A DNA stretch of 64,000 nucleotides from Mycolicibacterium madagascariense. Its GTDB lineage: Bacteria; Actinomycetota; Actinomycetes; Mycobacteriales; Mycobacteriaceae. Position numbers and translations under genes: made by a program. Position 1 is the first letter of the stretch, and each line of letters starts with the position of its first letter. Positions 8,834 through 18,583 of this stretch are shown one piece after another. The DNA lies in contig NZ_AP022610.1 in the NCBI RefSeq assembly GCF_010729665.1, positions 2,418,001 through 2,482,000 of the forward strand, given 5' to 3'. The notes below the pieces were generated by a model. It was not told where the DNA came from and did not search any database. It was given only the letters and a program-made list of their open reading frames with translations.

Positions 8834-11044
8834 ATGACGGGGCATGGAACCCGCCTGGGCAGGACGATCGGACGCGCTGGTGTCGGGGTCATCGCAGCGA
8901 TGGTGGCCGCGCTGCTCTGGACACCGCTTGCCGCGGCAACCCCTGACACCGACGCCGACGCCGCGATCACCCAGGCGTGGGACGCGGCAGGCGGCCCCGA
9001 CGGCCCGCTCGGACCGAAGGACGGCGGGGTGTACCCGGCGGGCATCGGTTTCGGGCAGGACTTCGCCGGCGGCAAGATGTTCTTCACCCCGGACACCGGC
9101 GCCCACGCCGTGCGCGGCGCGATCCTCGACAAGTACGAGTCGCTGGGCGGCCCGGCCGACGGCGACCTCGGGTTTCCCACCATCGACGAGGGCGACGGCA
9201 AGGCGCCCGGCAGTCGCAACACGACCTTCAGCGCCGCCGACCGGCCGGTCATCTTCTGGACGCCCGACAACGGCGCCCACGTGGTGCGGGGCGCGATCAA
9301 CGCCGCCTGGGACAAGCTCGGAGGATCGGCGGCCACCCTCGGTGTTCCCACGGCCGACGAGACCTACGACGGCGACCAGGTCAGCCAGGTCTTCTCCGGC
9401 GGACAGGTGACCTGGAACCGCAAGACGAACGCCTTCACCACCACGCCCCCCGAACTCGCGGACCAACTCACCGGGCTCGCGATTCCCGGCGACGTGACGA
9501 CGGCCATCGACGCGGCCCGTCGGGCCGCGGGTGGTCCGCTCGGTCCATTGGGTGCCGCCGACGGCGGCCAATACACGATCGGCAGCGACGGAACCGGGCA
9601 GAACTACGCGGGCGGGAAGATCTTCTACAGCCCCGCCACCGGAGCCAACGTGCTGACCGGCCAGCTGCTCGCGAAGTACGAGAGCGTGGGCGGTCCCCAG
9701 GGAGATCTCGGCTTTCCGACCAGCAACGAGAACGATGGCGGCCTGGCGCCGATGAGCAAGATCGCGAGCTTCGCCGCCGCCGATCAGCCCGTGATCTTCT
9801 GGACGCCGGACTTCGGCGCAGTGATCGTCCGGGGAGCGATGAACGCCGCGTGGGCCAAGCTCGGCGGAGCCACCGGTCCACTCGGTGCGCCCACGGCCGA
9901 CCAGACCGTCAACGGCGACGTCACCACGCAGAAGTTCAGCGGCGGGGCCGTCTTGTGGAACAAGAAGACCAACGCATTCACCACCGAACCGGCGAACCTG
10001 CAGTCCCAACTGACCGGGATCGAGGTGCCGGGTCGCGACGCCCCGCAGTCCACGCCCCCCGCCGCCGCGCCGGATGCCGGATCGTCGGGGCACGTCAGCT
10101 GGTGGTGGTTGCTGGCCGTCATCCCGCTCCTCGTGATCGTCGGCGCGGTGACGGCCGCGGTGTTGAGGCGGCGGCGCCGCGATGTCGAGCCCGGGCGCGA
10201 CGACTACGACGACCGTGACGAGTACGACGACGACTATGACTACGACGACTACGACGACGACCGTCCCGCGGACGACGACGATTCGGGGCCGTTGCCGGTG
10301 CACGACGACGAGGACGGTTCGGGGCAGCGGCGTCGCAGCGACTGGGCATTGCCCGCCGCCGGGCACGGCGACGTCGGCGACGGGCCCCACGACAGTCCCC
10401 ACGACGGCGAGGGCTTCGTCGCCGACCTGTCGCGCAACCAGGACGCCATCGACACGGCTCCGACACCTGTCGTCTCGGACGCCGACCTCAATGGTGATAC
10501 CGAGGCCGAGGCCGGGCCCGAGCTCGACGCCGGGCCCGAGGTGTCGCGGTTCGCGGCATTCGCCCACCATCCCGACCACTCCGATCAGCCAGACCATCCA
10601 GACCACGACGTGGAACCGGACCACGCCGACCATGCGGACGGCGATGATCACGCCGCGTTCGTCGACCACGCCGAGCACGCCGCACCGGAGGCCAACGCCG
10701 ACTCTGGCGTCGACGATGGCGAGGAACCCCCACACGACGTCGGCAGGGAGCCGTTGGCGCCGTTTGCCGCCGCGGTGATGTCCCATGCCGATCCGGAGCC
10801 GGACAGCGGGCCGCCCAGCGGTCGACACGCAGCCATCCACTTCGACGAGCCGACGGCCCTCGAGACGTCGCTGCGGTTGGCCACCGAAGACCCGTTCAAC
10901 GCGCCCAGCGGCTACCCGATCAAGGCCGACACGAAGACGGGCCTGTACTGGACGCCCGGCAGCGGTGAGTACGACCGCGCACGTGCGGAGATATGGTTCG
11001 CCAGTGAGGAATTCGCGCTGACGAACGGGTTCGCGAAGGGCTAG
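8834..11044 (+). CDS. LGFP-repeat envelope protein with acidic cytosolic tail and sunset-like domain
   Basis: A 736-aa protein, probably the Rv2721c homologue. It has a signal peptide (about residues 1-36), then two tandem copies of a roughly 180-residue unit (about 45-220 and 222-403), each with three LGFP-type motifs such as GDLGFP and GPLGAP. LGFP repeats are known from corynebacterial/mycobacterial wall proteins. One membrane segment follows ([17 protein letters not shown], about 425-442), then a very Asp/His-rich low-complexity region (about 455-620). The last 45 residues ([14 protein letters not shown], then [10 protein letters not shown]) resemble what pipelines call a sunset domain. 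Its stop overlaps the lexA stop in one CTAG. Confidence 0.85.
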   Translation: MTGHGTRLGRTIGRAGVGVIAAMVAALLWTPLAAATPDTDADAAITQAWDAAGGPDGPLGPKDGGVYPAGIGFGQDFAGGKMFFTPDTGAHAVRGAILDKYESLGGPADGDLGFPTIDEGDGKAPGSRNTTFSAADRPVIFWTPDNGAHVVRGAINAAWDKLGGSAATLGVPTADETYDGDQVSQVFSGGQVTWNRKTNAFTTTPPELADQLTGLAIPGDVTTAIDAARRAAGGPLGPLGAADGGQYTIGSDGTGQNYAGGKIFYSPATGANVLTGQLLAKYESVGGPQGDLGFPTSNENDGGLAPMSKIASFAAADQPVIFWTPDFGAVIVRGAMNAAWAKLGGATGPLGAPTADQTVNGDVTTQKFSGGAVLWNKKTNAFTTEPANLQSQLTGIEVPGRDAPQSTPPAAAPDAGSSGHVSWWWLLAVIPLLVIVGAVTAAVLRRRRRDVEPGRDDYDDRDEYDDDYDYDDYDDDRPADDDDSGPLPVHDDEDGSGQRRRSDWALPAAGHGDVGDGPHDSPHDGEGFVADLSRNQDAIDTAPTPVVSDADLNGDTEAEAGPELDAGPEVSRFAAFAHHPDHSDQPDHPDHDVEPDHADHADGDDHAAFVDHAEHAAPEANADSGVDDGEEPPHDVGREPLAPFAAAVMSHADPEPDSGPPSGRHAAIHFDEPTALETSLRLATEDPFNAPSGYPIKADTKTGLYWTPGSGEYDRARAEIWFASEEFALTNGFAKG

Positions 11045-11709
11045 ATCTTCCGGATCACGGTGACGACCTTGCCGAGGATGGCCGCATCGTTGCCCGGGAT
11101 GGGATCGAACGCGGGGTTGTGCGGCATGAGCCACACCTGACCGCTGGTGCGCTTGAACGTCTTCACGGTGGCCTCGCCGTCGATCATCGCCGCGACGATG
11201 TCCCCGTTGTCGGCCACGTTCTGCTGCCGGATGACCACCCAGTCACCGTCGCAGATGGCCGCGTCGATCATCGATTCGCCGACCACCTTCAACAGGAACA
11301 GGGCACCCTCGCCGACGAGTTCCCTCGGCAGGGGGAACACGTCCTCGACGGCCTCCTCGGCGAGGATCGGCCCGCCGGCGGCGATGCGTCCGAGGACCGG
11401 GACGAAGGTGGGTTCGGGAAGGGCATCCGAGCCGGCGACGTCGGTCGTCACGACCGTCGTGCCGGTCCGTGCGGGATCGTCCGGCGTTCGCACGTCCACG
11501 GCGCGCGGGCGGTTCGGGTCGCGGCGTAGATAGCCCTTGCGCTCGAGCGTGCGGAGCTGGTGCGCGACCGACGACGTGGAGGTCAGTCCGACGGCATCGC
11601 CGATCTCGCGGATGCTCGGCGGGTATCCGCGAGACGTCACCGAACTGCGGATGACCTCGAGGATGGTGCGCTGACGTTCGGTAAGGACCGTGTCACTGCT
11701 GTCACTCAT
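11041..11709 (-). CDS. lexA: SOS repressor LexA
   Basis: Represses DNA-damage genes and cleaves itself when RecA is active. The 222-aa protein has an N-terminal winged helix ([14 protein letters not shown], then [20 protein letters not shown]), the cleavage site Ala111-Gly112 in IAAGG, catalytic Ser146 in VVGESMID, and Lys183 in ATVKTFKR. The 37-residue Ser-Lys spacing matches E. coli. The start is ATG 11709; the open frame extends 12 codons upstream, but that part overlaps the LexA box region. It is divergent from chiZ, with operators between them. Confidence 0.97.
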   Translation of the reverse strand: MSDSSDTVLTERQRTILEVIRSSVTSRGYPPSIREIGDAVGLTSTSSVAHQLRTLERKGYLRRDPNRPRAVDVRTPDDPARTGTTVVTTDVAGSDALPEPTFVPVLGRIAAGGPILAEEAVEDVFPLPRELVGEGALFLLKVVGESMIDAAICDGDWVVIRQQNVADNGDIVAAMIDGEATVKTFKRTSGQVWLMPHNPAFDPIPGNDAAILGKVVTVIRKI

Positions 11710-11741
11710 GGCGGTGAATGTAGTCCGCCGCGTCCCCAGAA

Positions 11742-11757
11742 TCAAACATGTGTTCGA
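11742..11757. promoter_or_regulatory. LexA (SOS) box near lexA
   Basis: TCAAACATGTGTTCGA differs by one base from the mycobacterial SOS consensus TCGAAC-N4-GTTCGA. It lies 33 bases upstream of the lexA start, consistent with autorepression. Confidence 0.85.
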
Positions 11758-11789
11758 CGCGTGTCGCCGACGGTCGACGTCGAGCGGAC

Positions 11790-11812
11790 GTGTCGGTGGG
11801 TGGCGCTACCGT
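11790..11812 (+). promoter_or_regulatory. PafBC / RecA-independent DNA-damage promoter motif
   Basis: GTGTCGGTG (11790-11798), an 8-base spacer, then TACCGT (11807-11812). This fits the known mycobacterial RecA-NDp motif tTGTCRGTG-N8-TANNNT, bound through PafBC, with the exact 8-base spacing. It reads towards chiZ. Confidence 0.75.
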
Positions 11813-11822
11813 CTGCAACAGT

Positions 11823-11838
11823 TCGATCACGTGTTCTA
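11823..11838. promoter_or_regulatory. Second LexA box, chiZ side
   Basis: TCGATCACGTGTTCTA has two mismatches to the SOS consensus. It lies about 22 bases upstream of a chiZ -10 candidate (TAGTAT, 11860-11865), where LexA would block the promoter. Confidence 0.6.
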
Positions 11839-11842
11839 GTAA

Positions 11843-11881
11843 TCGAACACCTGAGCGATTAGTATTCGAACACAAGAGCGA
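11843..11881 (+). repeat. Two direct copies of TCGAACAC-NN-GAGCGA
   Basis: TCGAACACCTGAGCGA (11843-11858) and TCGAACACAAGAGCGA (11866-11881), 23 bases apart. Each carries a perfect left half of the SOS box and an imperfect right half. The chiZ -10 TAGTAT (11860-11865) sits between them. Confidence 0.7.
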
Positions 11882-11903
11882 ACCGACGACGAAAGGCCCT
11901 GAG

Positions 11904-12371
11904 ATGACGATCATCACCCGCGAAGACCCCACGGACCTCGTCGTGCGCCCACTGCGGCCCGCACGCCCGGTGCGGCGGACGCCGGCGAGCGCGCGACGCG
12001 GACCACAGCGCCGCCGGCCCGCGGGCGCGCCGCTGACCCACCGGAGCACCGGTGTCCTGATGTCACGCGCCTCGCACCGGCGCAAGCCGGTCACGCCGTT
12101 CACCACCGTGGTGCTCGCGCTCATCGCCGCGGCCATCACGGTCTGGCTCGGTCTGGTGGCCCACTTCGGCGCTGCGCAGCACGCCCCGGCCCCGGCGCCG
12201 GCCCGGCTGGCCGTCGTGCAGGTCCAGGCGGGGGAGTCCCTCGAGCAGCTCGCGCAGCGGATCGCGCCCGACGCGTCGATCGGCGCCGTCGTCGAGCAGA
12301 TCCGCGATCTGAACGAGCTGAGGTCTCCGGCGGTCGACGCGGGACAGACGCTCATCGCGCCGGTGGGTTGA
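11904..12371 (+). CDS. chiZ: SOS cell-division suppressor, LysM protein (Rv2719c/ChiZ-like)
   Basis: A 155-aa membrane protein. It has a basic N-terminus of about 60 residues, one membrane segment ([20 protein letters not shown], about residues 67-86) and a C-terminal LysM domain (about 105-154, [14 protein letters not shown] to GQTLIAPV). In M. tuberculosis the homologue is DNA-damage induced, interacts with the division machinery and slows septation; a hydrolase activity was reported. It has a ribosome site GAAAGG at 11891-11896. It is divergent from lexA and controlled by the LexA boxes and the PafBC-type promoter. nrdR follows on the same strand. Confidence 0.88.
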   Translation: MTIITREDPTDLVVRPLRPARPVRRTPASARRGPQRRRPAGAPLTHRSTGVLMSRASHRRKPVTPFTTVVLALIAAAITVWLGLVAHFGAAQHAPAPAPARLAVVQVQAGESLEQLAQRIAPDASIGAVVEQIRDLNELRSPAVDAGQTLIAPVG

Positions 12372-12456
12372 TCGCGGCATGCGCCGTGAAACCCGCTGCC
12401 GTGCATCGGTACGCTCGTATGCGACCGGAGTAGTCGAGCGCGGCGGAGGAGCGGAG

Positions 12457-12918
12457 ATGCATTGTCCGTTCTGCCGTCATCCCGACTCGCGGGTGGTCGA
12501 CTCCCGAGAGGCTGATGAAGGCCAGGCGATACGTCGTCGCCGGTCATGTCCCGAATGCGGCCGACGATTCACCACCGTGGAGACCGCGGTGCTGGCCGTC
12601 GTCAAGCGCAGCGGTGTCACCGAGCCATTCAGTCGGGAGAAGGTGATCAAGGGCGTGCGCCGAGCGTGTCAGGGCCGCCAGGTCGACGACGACGCCCTGA
12701 ACCTCCTGGCTCAACAGGTGGAAGACGCGGTGCGCGCGGCAGGTTCACCCGAAGTGCCCAGCAACGAGGTCGGGCTAGCCATTCTCGGCCCGTTGCGCGA
12801 CCTCGACGAGGTCGCCTATCTACGGTTCGCGTCGGTCTACCGGTCGTTCTCGTCGGCCGCCGACTTCGAGCGCGAGATCGAGGCGCTCCGCGCCCATCGC
12901 GGCGTGTCCTCGGCCTAA
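12457..12918 (+). CDS. nrdR: Transcriptional repressor NrdR
   Basis: ATP/dATP-sensing repressor of ribonucleotide reductase genes. The 153-aa product has an N-terminal zinc ribbon (CPFC at about 3-6 and CPEC at about 31-34) and an ATP-cone domain ([17 protein letters not shown] onward). The ATG at 12457 follows a GGAGGAGCGGAG purine run and starts MHCPFC, the universal NrdR start. A possible -10 (TACGCT) lies about 45 bases upstream. It sits next to lexA/chiZ, so DNA-damage and dNTP-supply control genes are side by side. Confidence 0.97.
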   Translation: MHCPFCRHPDSRVVDSREADEGQAIRRRRSCPECGRRFTTVETAVLAVVKRSGVTEPFSREKVIKGVRRACQGRQVDDDALNLLAQQVEDAVRAAGSPEVPSNEVGLAILGPLRDLDEVAYLRFASVYRSFSSAADFEREIEALRAHRGVSSA

Positions 12919-12965
12919 CGCGTTGTCCCGCAACGGTTCTCGAGGCCCCGACTACTCTTTAGCTC

Positions 12966-13988
12966 CTAGGTAGCGCTGCGCTCGTCGGCACCGAGGGCGT
13001 CGAGCACGGCCACCCGCGTGTCCATCGAACCCGTGAGCCCTTTCTCACTGACCCCCGAACGCAACAGGTTGCGCAGCAGCTCCTGGTCGTAGACGGCCGG
13101 GTCGGTGGAGCCGATGAACTTCTCGACGATCTCGACGAAGCGATCGGGGTCGTCGTGAAACGGGAAGTGCCCGGAGCCTTCGAACACGTCGAGCCGCGAA
13201 CCCGGCATGGCGGCATGGGCCATCCGCGCATGCCCGACCGGGATGACGGAGTCCTGTGAACCCCAAATCAGTTGCACGGGAACGGATTCGGTCAGGTAAC
13301 AGCGGTCGAGCATCGTGACCACCTGACCCCGCCAGTCGACCACCGCGCGCAGTGTCCGCGCGAACGCCGACGATGCGGTCGGTTCCGGAAGGTCGGCGAG
13401 GATGCGCAGCATGTCCGGGATGTCGCGGCCCACGCCGGTGGAACCCAGCAGAGCACCGCCGACCCGCCCGAGCATCTGCAACGCGGGCAACACCATCGGC
13501 AGCCGCAACACCGCGAGCGCCTCGGTGCCCATCGGCAGCGAGGCGATGCGCAGCGCGACGTTGACGTCCTTCGTCACGCCGCCGGCACCGACGAGGATCA
13601 AGCGATCGACCAATTGCGGGAACTGGTAGGCGAACTGCATTGCCACTCCGCCGCCGAGGGAGTGGCCGACGACCGTCACCCGTTCGACGTCGAGCACGCT
13701 GAGCAGGTCGCGCATGCCGTTGGCGTAGGCGGCCACCGAGTAGTCGGCGCGTGGCTTGTCCGACTTGCCGTGTCCCAGCAGGTCGGGGGCGATCACGGTG
13801 AACCGCTGCGCCAGCTTGCTCTGCACCGTGCTCCAGGTCGTGGAGTTGTCGCCGATGCCGTGGATCAGCAGGATCGCCGGGCCGGAACCCGCGATCCGGT
13901 AGGCCCGCCGGTAGCCGTGGATGACGCGGTAGTGCAGCGTCGGGGTCACCTCGCGCACCGGCCGCAGATTGGGCTTTCGCTCCGTCAC
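12966..13988 (-). CDS. Alpha/beta hydrolase (Rv2715-like)
   Basis: A 340-aa serine hydrolase of unknown substrate. Its oxyanion region is LLIHGIGDNSTTW, the nucleophile elbow is VGHSLGGG (Ser about residue 112), and the likely catalytic His is in FEGSGHFPFHDDP near the C-terminus. The GTG at 13988 is chosen because GGAG sits nine bases upstream and the protein then begins MTERKPNLRP like the M. tuberculosis homologue. TTG 13997 and GTG 13994 are weaker. It is convergent with nrdR and follows the PAC2 gene by 42 bases on the same strand, so the pair is probably cotranscribed. Confidence 0.88.
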   Translation of the reverse strand: MTERKPNLRPVREVTPTLHYRVIHGYRRAYRIAGSGPAILLIHGIGDNSTTWSTVQSKLAQRFTVIAPDLLGHGKSDKPRADYSVAAYANGMRDLLSVLDVERVTVVGHSLGGGVAMQFAYQFPQLVDRLILVGAGGVTKDVNVALRIASLPMGTEALAVLRLPMVLPALQMLGRVGGALLGSTGVGRDIPDMLRILADLPEPTASSAFARTLRAVVDWRGQVVTMLDRCYLTESVPVQLIWGSQDSVIPVGHARMAHAAMPGSRLDVFEGSGHFPFHDDPDRFVEIVEKFIGSTDPAVYDQELLRNLLRSGVSEKGLTGSMDTRVAVLDALGADERSAT

Positions 13989-14030
13989 GATCACCAACTC
14001 CGTCGTCGAGCCCGGGGCAGGGCGGTCACG

Positions 14031-15014
14031 TCAAGACCCCGTGTTGCCGTCCTCGCCCGCGGAGTCGTCGCCGGTCTGCTCGGCAAGGAATCGCTCGAAT
14101 TCGGCGCCGAGCTCATCGCCACTTGGCAAATCCTCGTCACGCGCCAGCAGGGACCGATTTTCTTGGGCAGCAACGAACGCATCGTACTGTCGCTCCAGCG
14201 CGGTCACCACTTGAGCAACCTCGTCGCTCGAGGAGACCTGCTCGTCGATCTTGGTGTGCACCTCCGCGCCCGCCTCGGCGAGCGGCCCGAGGGGCAGCCG
14301 CAGCGAACCGGTCTTCGCGACCTGGGCCAACAGCGCCTCGGCCGCGGGTGGATAGTCCGTCTGGGCCAGGTAGTGCGGCACGTGCACGGTGAAGCCGACG
14401 GCGTCGTGACCGTGCTGGGTCATCCGGTACTCCAGCAGGTTCGACACACTGGCCGGCACCTGGACCTCGCCGACCCACGGCTGATGATCGGCGATCAGCG
14501 ACTTGTCGCCGGCATGGGCGGTCATGGTCACCGGTCGGGTATGGGGAACCGCCATGGGAATGGTCCCGAGGCCGATGACCTGACGGACGTCCAGACGCTC
14601 GGCGAGCAGCCGCACGGCCGTGATGAAGCGCTCCCACCGCAGGTCGGGTTCCAGACCGGCCAGCAGCAGGAACGGGGTTCCGACGCTGTCGCGCAGCGCG
14701 TACAGGTTGAGTTCGGGGTTGTCGTAATGGGTGAAGTGGTCGCTCTTGAACGTCATCAGGGGCCGACGGGAGCGGTAGTCCAGCAGCTCGTCGATGGCGA
14801 AGGACGCCACCAGCTCGGTGTCCAAGGTGTCCTTGAGGTGCCCCGCGGCGATCTTGATGACGTGGCCCGCATCGGAGAAGCCCTCGAGCGCATGGATCAT
14901 CACCGGTCCCCGGCCGTCTTCGGACGACAGCTGTGGCGCCGGAAACTCCAGCTCGTATATCCCGGTCTGTTCGGGTTGGTAATGCTGCCCCGTGTCTTCT
15001 GGGTGATCAGCCAT
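14031..15014 (-). CDS. PAC2-family protein (Rv2714-like)
   Basis: A 327-aa protein of the PAC2/proteasome-assembly-chaperone-like family. The N-terminal domain contains MIHALEGFSDAGHVIKIAAGHL, the family hallmark. Actinobacterial members have known folds but no settled role; a link to proteasome assembly is by analogy only. The ATG at 15014 has GAGG seven bases upstream; the 21 open codons before it lack a ribosome site. Its tail is acidic and disordered. It lies upstream of the hydrolase gene on the same strand, as in M. tuberculosis. Confidence 0.88.
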   Translation of the reverse strand: MADHPEDTGQHYQPEQTGIYELEFPAPQLSSEDGRGPVMIHALEGFSDAGHVIKIAAGHLKDTLDTELVASFAIDELLDYRSRRPLMTFKSDHFTHYDNPELNLYALRDSVGTPFLLLAGLEPDLRWERFITAVRLLAERLDVRQVIGLGTIPMAVPHTRPVTMTAHAGDKSLIADHQPWVGEVQVPASVSNLLEYRMTQHGHDAVGFTVHVPHYLAQTDYPPAAEALLAQVAKTGSLRLPLGPLAEAGAEVHTKIDEQVSSSDEVAQVVTALERQYDAFVAAQENRSLLARDEDLPSGDELGAEFERFLAEQTGDDSAGEDGNTGS

Positions 15015-15157
15015 TTCGCCTCGCCTCCTCGTACGTCTAGTGTCCCGCACTCGAGGTTTTCCACCGCATCGCCCCACTCATCGCTGGAACACCGGGTGCC
15101 CGCACCCGCATTCCGTCCCCATGCCGCTTCCAGTTTCGTGCGGCAAGATCGGTCCCC

Positions 15158-15952
15158 ATGCGCCGTTCACGACTCGTTCTGCTCGCCGTCGTGGCGGCCG
15201 CGATCACGTCGTGCAGCGGTCCCGCCGCGACGCACGGCAAGTCGGCGTCCCCTCCGTCGCCGCTGATCCGCAACGCCCGCGCCGTGACGGTGACGGCCGA
15301 TCCCGTCCCGCCCGATCCGCGGATCGGCGCGATCTTCGTGGGTGGTACGACGACCCATTCGTGCACCGGATCGGTGCTGCACTCGGCGACGGGTGACCTG
15401 GTGCTGACCGCGGCGCACTGCATGGCCGACGGCCCGGACAACTGGTTTGCCCCGGCCTATACCGACAGCGTGACGCCGGATTTCTGGCACATCGACCGCA
15501 TCTACCTCGATCCGCGGTGGACGGCGCGCGAAGACCCCCTTGCCGACTTTGCGGTCGTCAGCGTCAGCCACGGCGCGCGCGGATCGCTCGAGGCGGCCTC
15601 GGGCGGCGGATTCGTCGTCGGCCCGACGCCTCCGGTCGGCACCGACGTCGCCGTGACGGGATACGCCACGGGTGTCGGGGGCGGTCCCATCGGCTGCTTC
15701 GGCGCCCTGTCCGCCCGCGACCAGGGCTACCCGTCACTGCGGTGCGGGGGCCTGGTCGACGGGACCAGCGGGGCGCCGTGGCTGAGCGGTGACACCGTCG
15801 TCGGCGTCACGGGCGGACTGCAGGGCGGGGGGTGTCAGGAGAACGTCTCCTACGCCGCGCCGTTCGACGCGGCGATCACGCGACTGGTTGCCCGGGCCGA
15901 GGCCGGTGGCGCAGGCGACTCCGTGCCCGGCTCCTACGCCGACGGGTGCTGA
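15158..15952 (+). CDS. Secreted trypsin-like serine protease, predicted lipoprotein
   Basis: A 264-aa protein with a short signal and a lipobox ending ITSC (Cys at residue 19), so probably anchored to the outer leaflet of the membrane. The chymotrypsin-fold triad is visible: His in LTAAHC, Asp in DPLADFAVV, and Ser in DGTSGAPW. Cysteine pairs around C-T-G-S and AAHC suggest disulfides. The substrate is unknown. Its stop TGA abuts the sthA stop on the other strand, giving the palindrome TGATCA at 15950-15955. There is no obvious operon partner. Confidence 0.85.
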   Translation: MRRSRLVLLAVVAAAITSCSGPAATHGKSASPPSPLIRNARAVTVTADPVPPDPRIGAIFVGGTTTHSCTGSVLHSATGDLVLTAAHCMADGPDNWFAPAYTDSVTPDFWHIDRIYLDPRWTAREDPLADFAVVSVSHGARGSLEAASGGGFVVGPTPPVGTDVAVTGYATGVGGGPIGCFGALSARDQGYPSLRCGGLVDGTSGAPWLSGDTVVGVTGGLQGGGCQENVSYAAPFDAAITRLVARAEAGGAGDSVPGSYADGC

Positions 15953-17359
15953 TCAGGCTCTGAATTGGGCCAGTGCGCGCAGCTTGTTCATGACGTCCAA
16001 TGCGGCGACCTTGTACGCCTCGGAGAACGTGGGGTAGTTGAACACCGCGTCGACCAGGTATTCGACGGTGCCCCCGCAGCCCATGACGGCCTGGCCGATG
16101 TGCACCATCTCGGTGGCGTTGCTGCCGAAGATGTGGACACCCAGCAGCGTCAGGTCCTCGGTGGACACCAGGAGCTTGAGCATCCCGTAGGAGTCCCCGG
16201 CGATCTGGCCGCGGGCGAGCTCGCGGTAGCGCGACACGCCCACCTCGTAGGGGATCGAGTCCTTCGTCAGATCGACCTCGCTGGCTCCGACGTAGGACAC
16301 CTCCGGGATGGAGTAGATGCCGATCGGCTGCAGCGCGGTCATGCCCTTGCAGGGCTCGCCGAATGCGTGGTAGGCAGCGAGCCTGCCCTGGTCCATCGAC
16401 GTCGCGGCCAGCGCGGGGAAGCCGATGACGTCGCCGACGGCGTAGATGTGGTCGACCTTCGTCTGGTAGTCGTCGTCGACGAAGATCCGGCCGCGCGCGT
16501 CGGCTTCCAGGCCCGCCGCCTCGAGATCCAGGTCCTCGGTCTGGCCCTGCCGCCCGGCCGAGTACATCACGGTCTCGGCGGGAATCTGCTTACCGCTGGC
16601 GAGCGTGGTGACGGTGCCCGAGGCGCCGACGTCGACGGCGGTGACCTCCTCGCCGAAGCGGAAGGTGACCGCCAGGTCGCGCAGGTGGAAGCGCAGCGCC
16701 TCGACGATCTCGGGGTCGCAGAAGTCGAGCATGGTCGGGCGCTTCTCGACCACGGTCACCTTGGTGCCCAGCGCGGCGAACATCGACGCGTACTCGATGC
16801 CGATGACGCCGGCGCCGACCACCACCATCGACGTGGGAATGGTCTTGAGGTCGAGGATGCCGTCGGAGTCGAGCACCCGGGAGTCGTCGAACTCCACCCC
16901 GCTCGGCCGCAGTGGTTTGGTGCCCGTCGCGATGACGATGTTGCGGCCGGACACGGAGATGCTCTCGGCGCGGTTGGGATCCTCCACCTTCAGGGTGTGG
17001 GCGTCGATGAAGTGGGCGTGCCCGACGTACAGTTCGACCCTGTTGCGCATGAGCTGCGAGCGCACGACGTCGATCTCCCTGCCGATGACGTGCCGCGTGC
17101 GGGCGAGCAGGTCGGCGGGCGTGATCTTCTCCTTCACGCGGTAGCTGGCGCCGTACAGTTCGCGCTGGCTCATGCCGGTGAGGTAGACGACGGCCTCACG
17201 CAACGTCTTCGACGGAATCGTGCCGGTGTTCACGCAGACGCCACCGAGCATCAGCCCGCGTTCGATGACGGCGACGGATTTGCCGAGTTTGGCGGCGGCG
17301 ATGGCGGCCTTCTGTCCGCCGGGGCCCGAGCCGATGACGACGAGGTCGAATTCCTGCAT
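15953..17359 (-). CDS. sthA: Soluble NAD(P) transhydrogenase
   Basis: FAD enzyme that moves hydride between NADPH and NAD+. The 468-aa product has the N-terminal Rossmann motif [12 protein letters not shown], a second one at [13 protein letters not shown], and the FAD site [13 protein letters not shown]. The redox-active region reads [10 protein letters not shown]: the second cysteine of lipoamide-dehydrogenase-type enzymes is threonine, the mark of SthA. ATG 17359 (MQEFDLVV) is preferred; ATG 17368 is nearly as good. No clear ribosome site exists for either, so the true start is uncertain by three codons. It is divergent from the DUF4192 gene. Confidence 0.95.
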   Translation of the reverse strand: MQEFDLVVIGSGPGGQKAAIAAAKLGKSVAVIERGLMLGGVCVNTGTIPSKTLREAVVYLTGMSQRELYGASYRVKEKITPADLLARTRHVIGREIDVVRSQLMRNRVELYVGHAHFIDAHTLKVEDPNRAESISVSGRNIVIATGTKPLRPSGVEFDDSRVLDSDGILDLKTIPTSMVVVGAGVIGIEYASMFAALGTKVTVVEKRPTMLDFCDPEIVEALRFHLRDLAVTFRFGEEVTAVDVGASGTVTTLASGKQIPAETVMYSAGRQGQTEDLDLEAAGLEADARGRIFVDDDYQTKVDHIYAVGDVIGFPALAATSMDQGRLAAYHAFGEPCKGMTALQPIGIYSIPEVSYVGASEVDLTKDSIPYEVGVSRYRELARGQIAGDSYGMLKLLVSTEDLTLLGVHIFGSNATEMVHIGQAVMGCGGTVEYLVDAVFNYPTFSEAYKVAALDVMNKLRALAQFRA

Positions 17360-17530
17360 GGAGCTCATGAGGAACAGGTGTACGCCGCCCGCCGCCATCC
17401 TGCATGGCGAGTACGTCAACACCGCGTGAACATCGCTCCGCCATCCACAGGGCGCATTTCGTCCACAGGAGGAGCCCGTACGGCGGGTGCGGGCCGGTTT
17501 TCGTGGGTGGGGGCTGGGAGGTTGTCGTGC

Positions 17531-18583
17531 ATGGCGACCTTCAGAGCTTCCGACGACCATCTCAACAAGCCCGGCGCGTTGATTGCCGCGCTCCCTGCGG
17601 TGCTCGGCTTCGTACCCGAGCACTCCCTGACGATCGTGACCGTCGAGGACGGTCAGCTGTCGTGCGTGATGCGCGTCGACCTCTCCGAGGAACTGGTCGA
17701 CTCGCTGGACCACCTCGCCGAGGTGGCGGCGGCGGCCGAGCCCGACGGTGCCCTCGCCGTCATCGTGGACGACGACGGAATGTCCTGCCGAGCGTGCCTG
17801 GAGGAGCACCGGTGCCTCGTCGCGGCGTTGACCACCATGCTGGCCGCGCGCGACGTCGAACTCCTCGGCGCCTTCGTCGCCGACCGGGTCGAGGCGGGCG
17901 GGCAGTGGCTCAGCCTCGACGGCCGACCCGGGTGGGGACGGATCGAGGATCCCCGGTCCTCGCCGATGGCGGCCGCCGCGGTCCTCGGCGGCCGTGCGCT
18001 CCATGCGCGCCGGACCGACCTCGAAGACGTGATCGCGACGGCCGATCCCGCGCGGACGGAGGCGCTGCGGGCGGCGATGGTCCTCGCCGAACACGACGGT
18101 GATCGCCGGCCCAGGGCCGCCGCGCGCCGCGACGTCGAACACGCCGTCGCGTCCGCGCGCCGGCTGGCTCGCGGCGTGCCCCCCGCCGACGCCGACCTCG
18201 TGCGGCTGGCCTGGGGCGTCACCGACACCCGCGTCCGCGACGTGCTCTACGCATTGGCGGTCGGGCCGGAGGCGGGTGCGGCCGAGGCGCTGTGGGCGCT
18301 GCTGGCGCGCACGCTGCCGGACCCGTGGCGGGTGGAAGCCATTGTGCAGCTTGCCTTTTCGGCGTATGCGCGGGGTGACGGGCCGTTGGCCGGGGTGTCG
18401 CTCGAGGCGGCGCTGCGCAGTGACGAGGAGCATCGCATGGCGCGCATGCTCGATCAGGCCCTGCAGACGGGCATGCGACCGGAGCAGATCCGCGAACTCG
18501 CCCAGACCGGACACCGGCTGGCCAAGCGGATGGGGGTGCGCTTGCCGCCGCATCCTGGCGGGCCGCGCACGCGCGTCGGCTAG
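17531..18583 (+). CDS. DUF4192 protein (Rv2712c-like)
   Basis: A 350-aa actinobacterial protein of unknown function. It starts [32 protein letters not shown], characteristic of DUF4192. No membrane segment or catalytic motif is seen; it is rich in Ala and in Asp/Glu. ATG 17531 follows GGAGG at 17517-17521 with a nine-base gap. The open frame runs far upstream but overlaps sthA and has no support there. Its stop overlaps that of ideR within one CTAG (18580-18583). Confidence 0.88.
   Translation: MATFRASDDHLNKPGALIAALPAVLGFVPEHSLTIVTVEDGQLSCVMRVDLSEELVDSLDHLAEVAAAAEPDGALAVIVDDDGMSCRACLEEHRCLVAALTTMLAARDVELLGAFVADRVEAGGQWLSLDGRPGWGRIEDPRSSPMAAAAVLGGRALHARRTDLEDVIATADPARTEALRAAMVLAEHDGDRRPRAAARRDVEHAVASARRLARGVPPADADLVRLAWGVTDTRVRDVLYALAVGPEAGAAEALWALLARTLPDPWRVEAIVQLAFSAYARGDGPLAGVSLEAALRSDEEHRMARMLDQALQTGMRPEQIRELAQTGHRLAKRMGVRLPPHPGGPRTRVG

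Noticed and set aside
10195..10290. Simple GAC/TAC-rich tandem stretch that might be a microsatellite or CRISPR-like repeat
   Set aside because: It encodes the Asp/Tyr-rich tail of the LGFP protein; no regular spacer structure.
8798..11134. 778-codon open frame antisense to the LGFP gene
   Set aside because: A shadow of a high-GC gene; composition is Val/Gly/Arg-rich without domains, and it overlaps two clear genes.
15953..17359. Missing second redox cysteine in SthA (CVNTGT)
   Set aside because: This is the normal state for soluble transhydrogenases.
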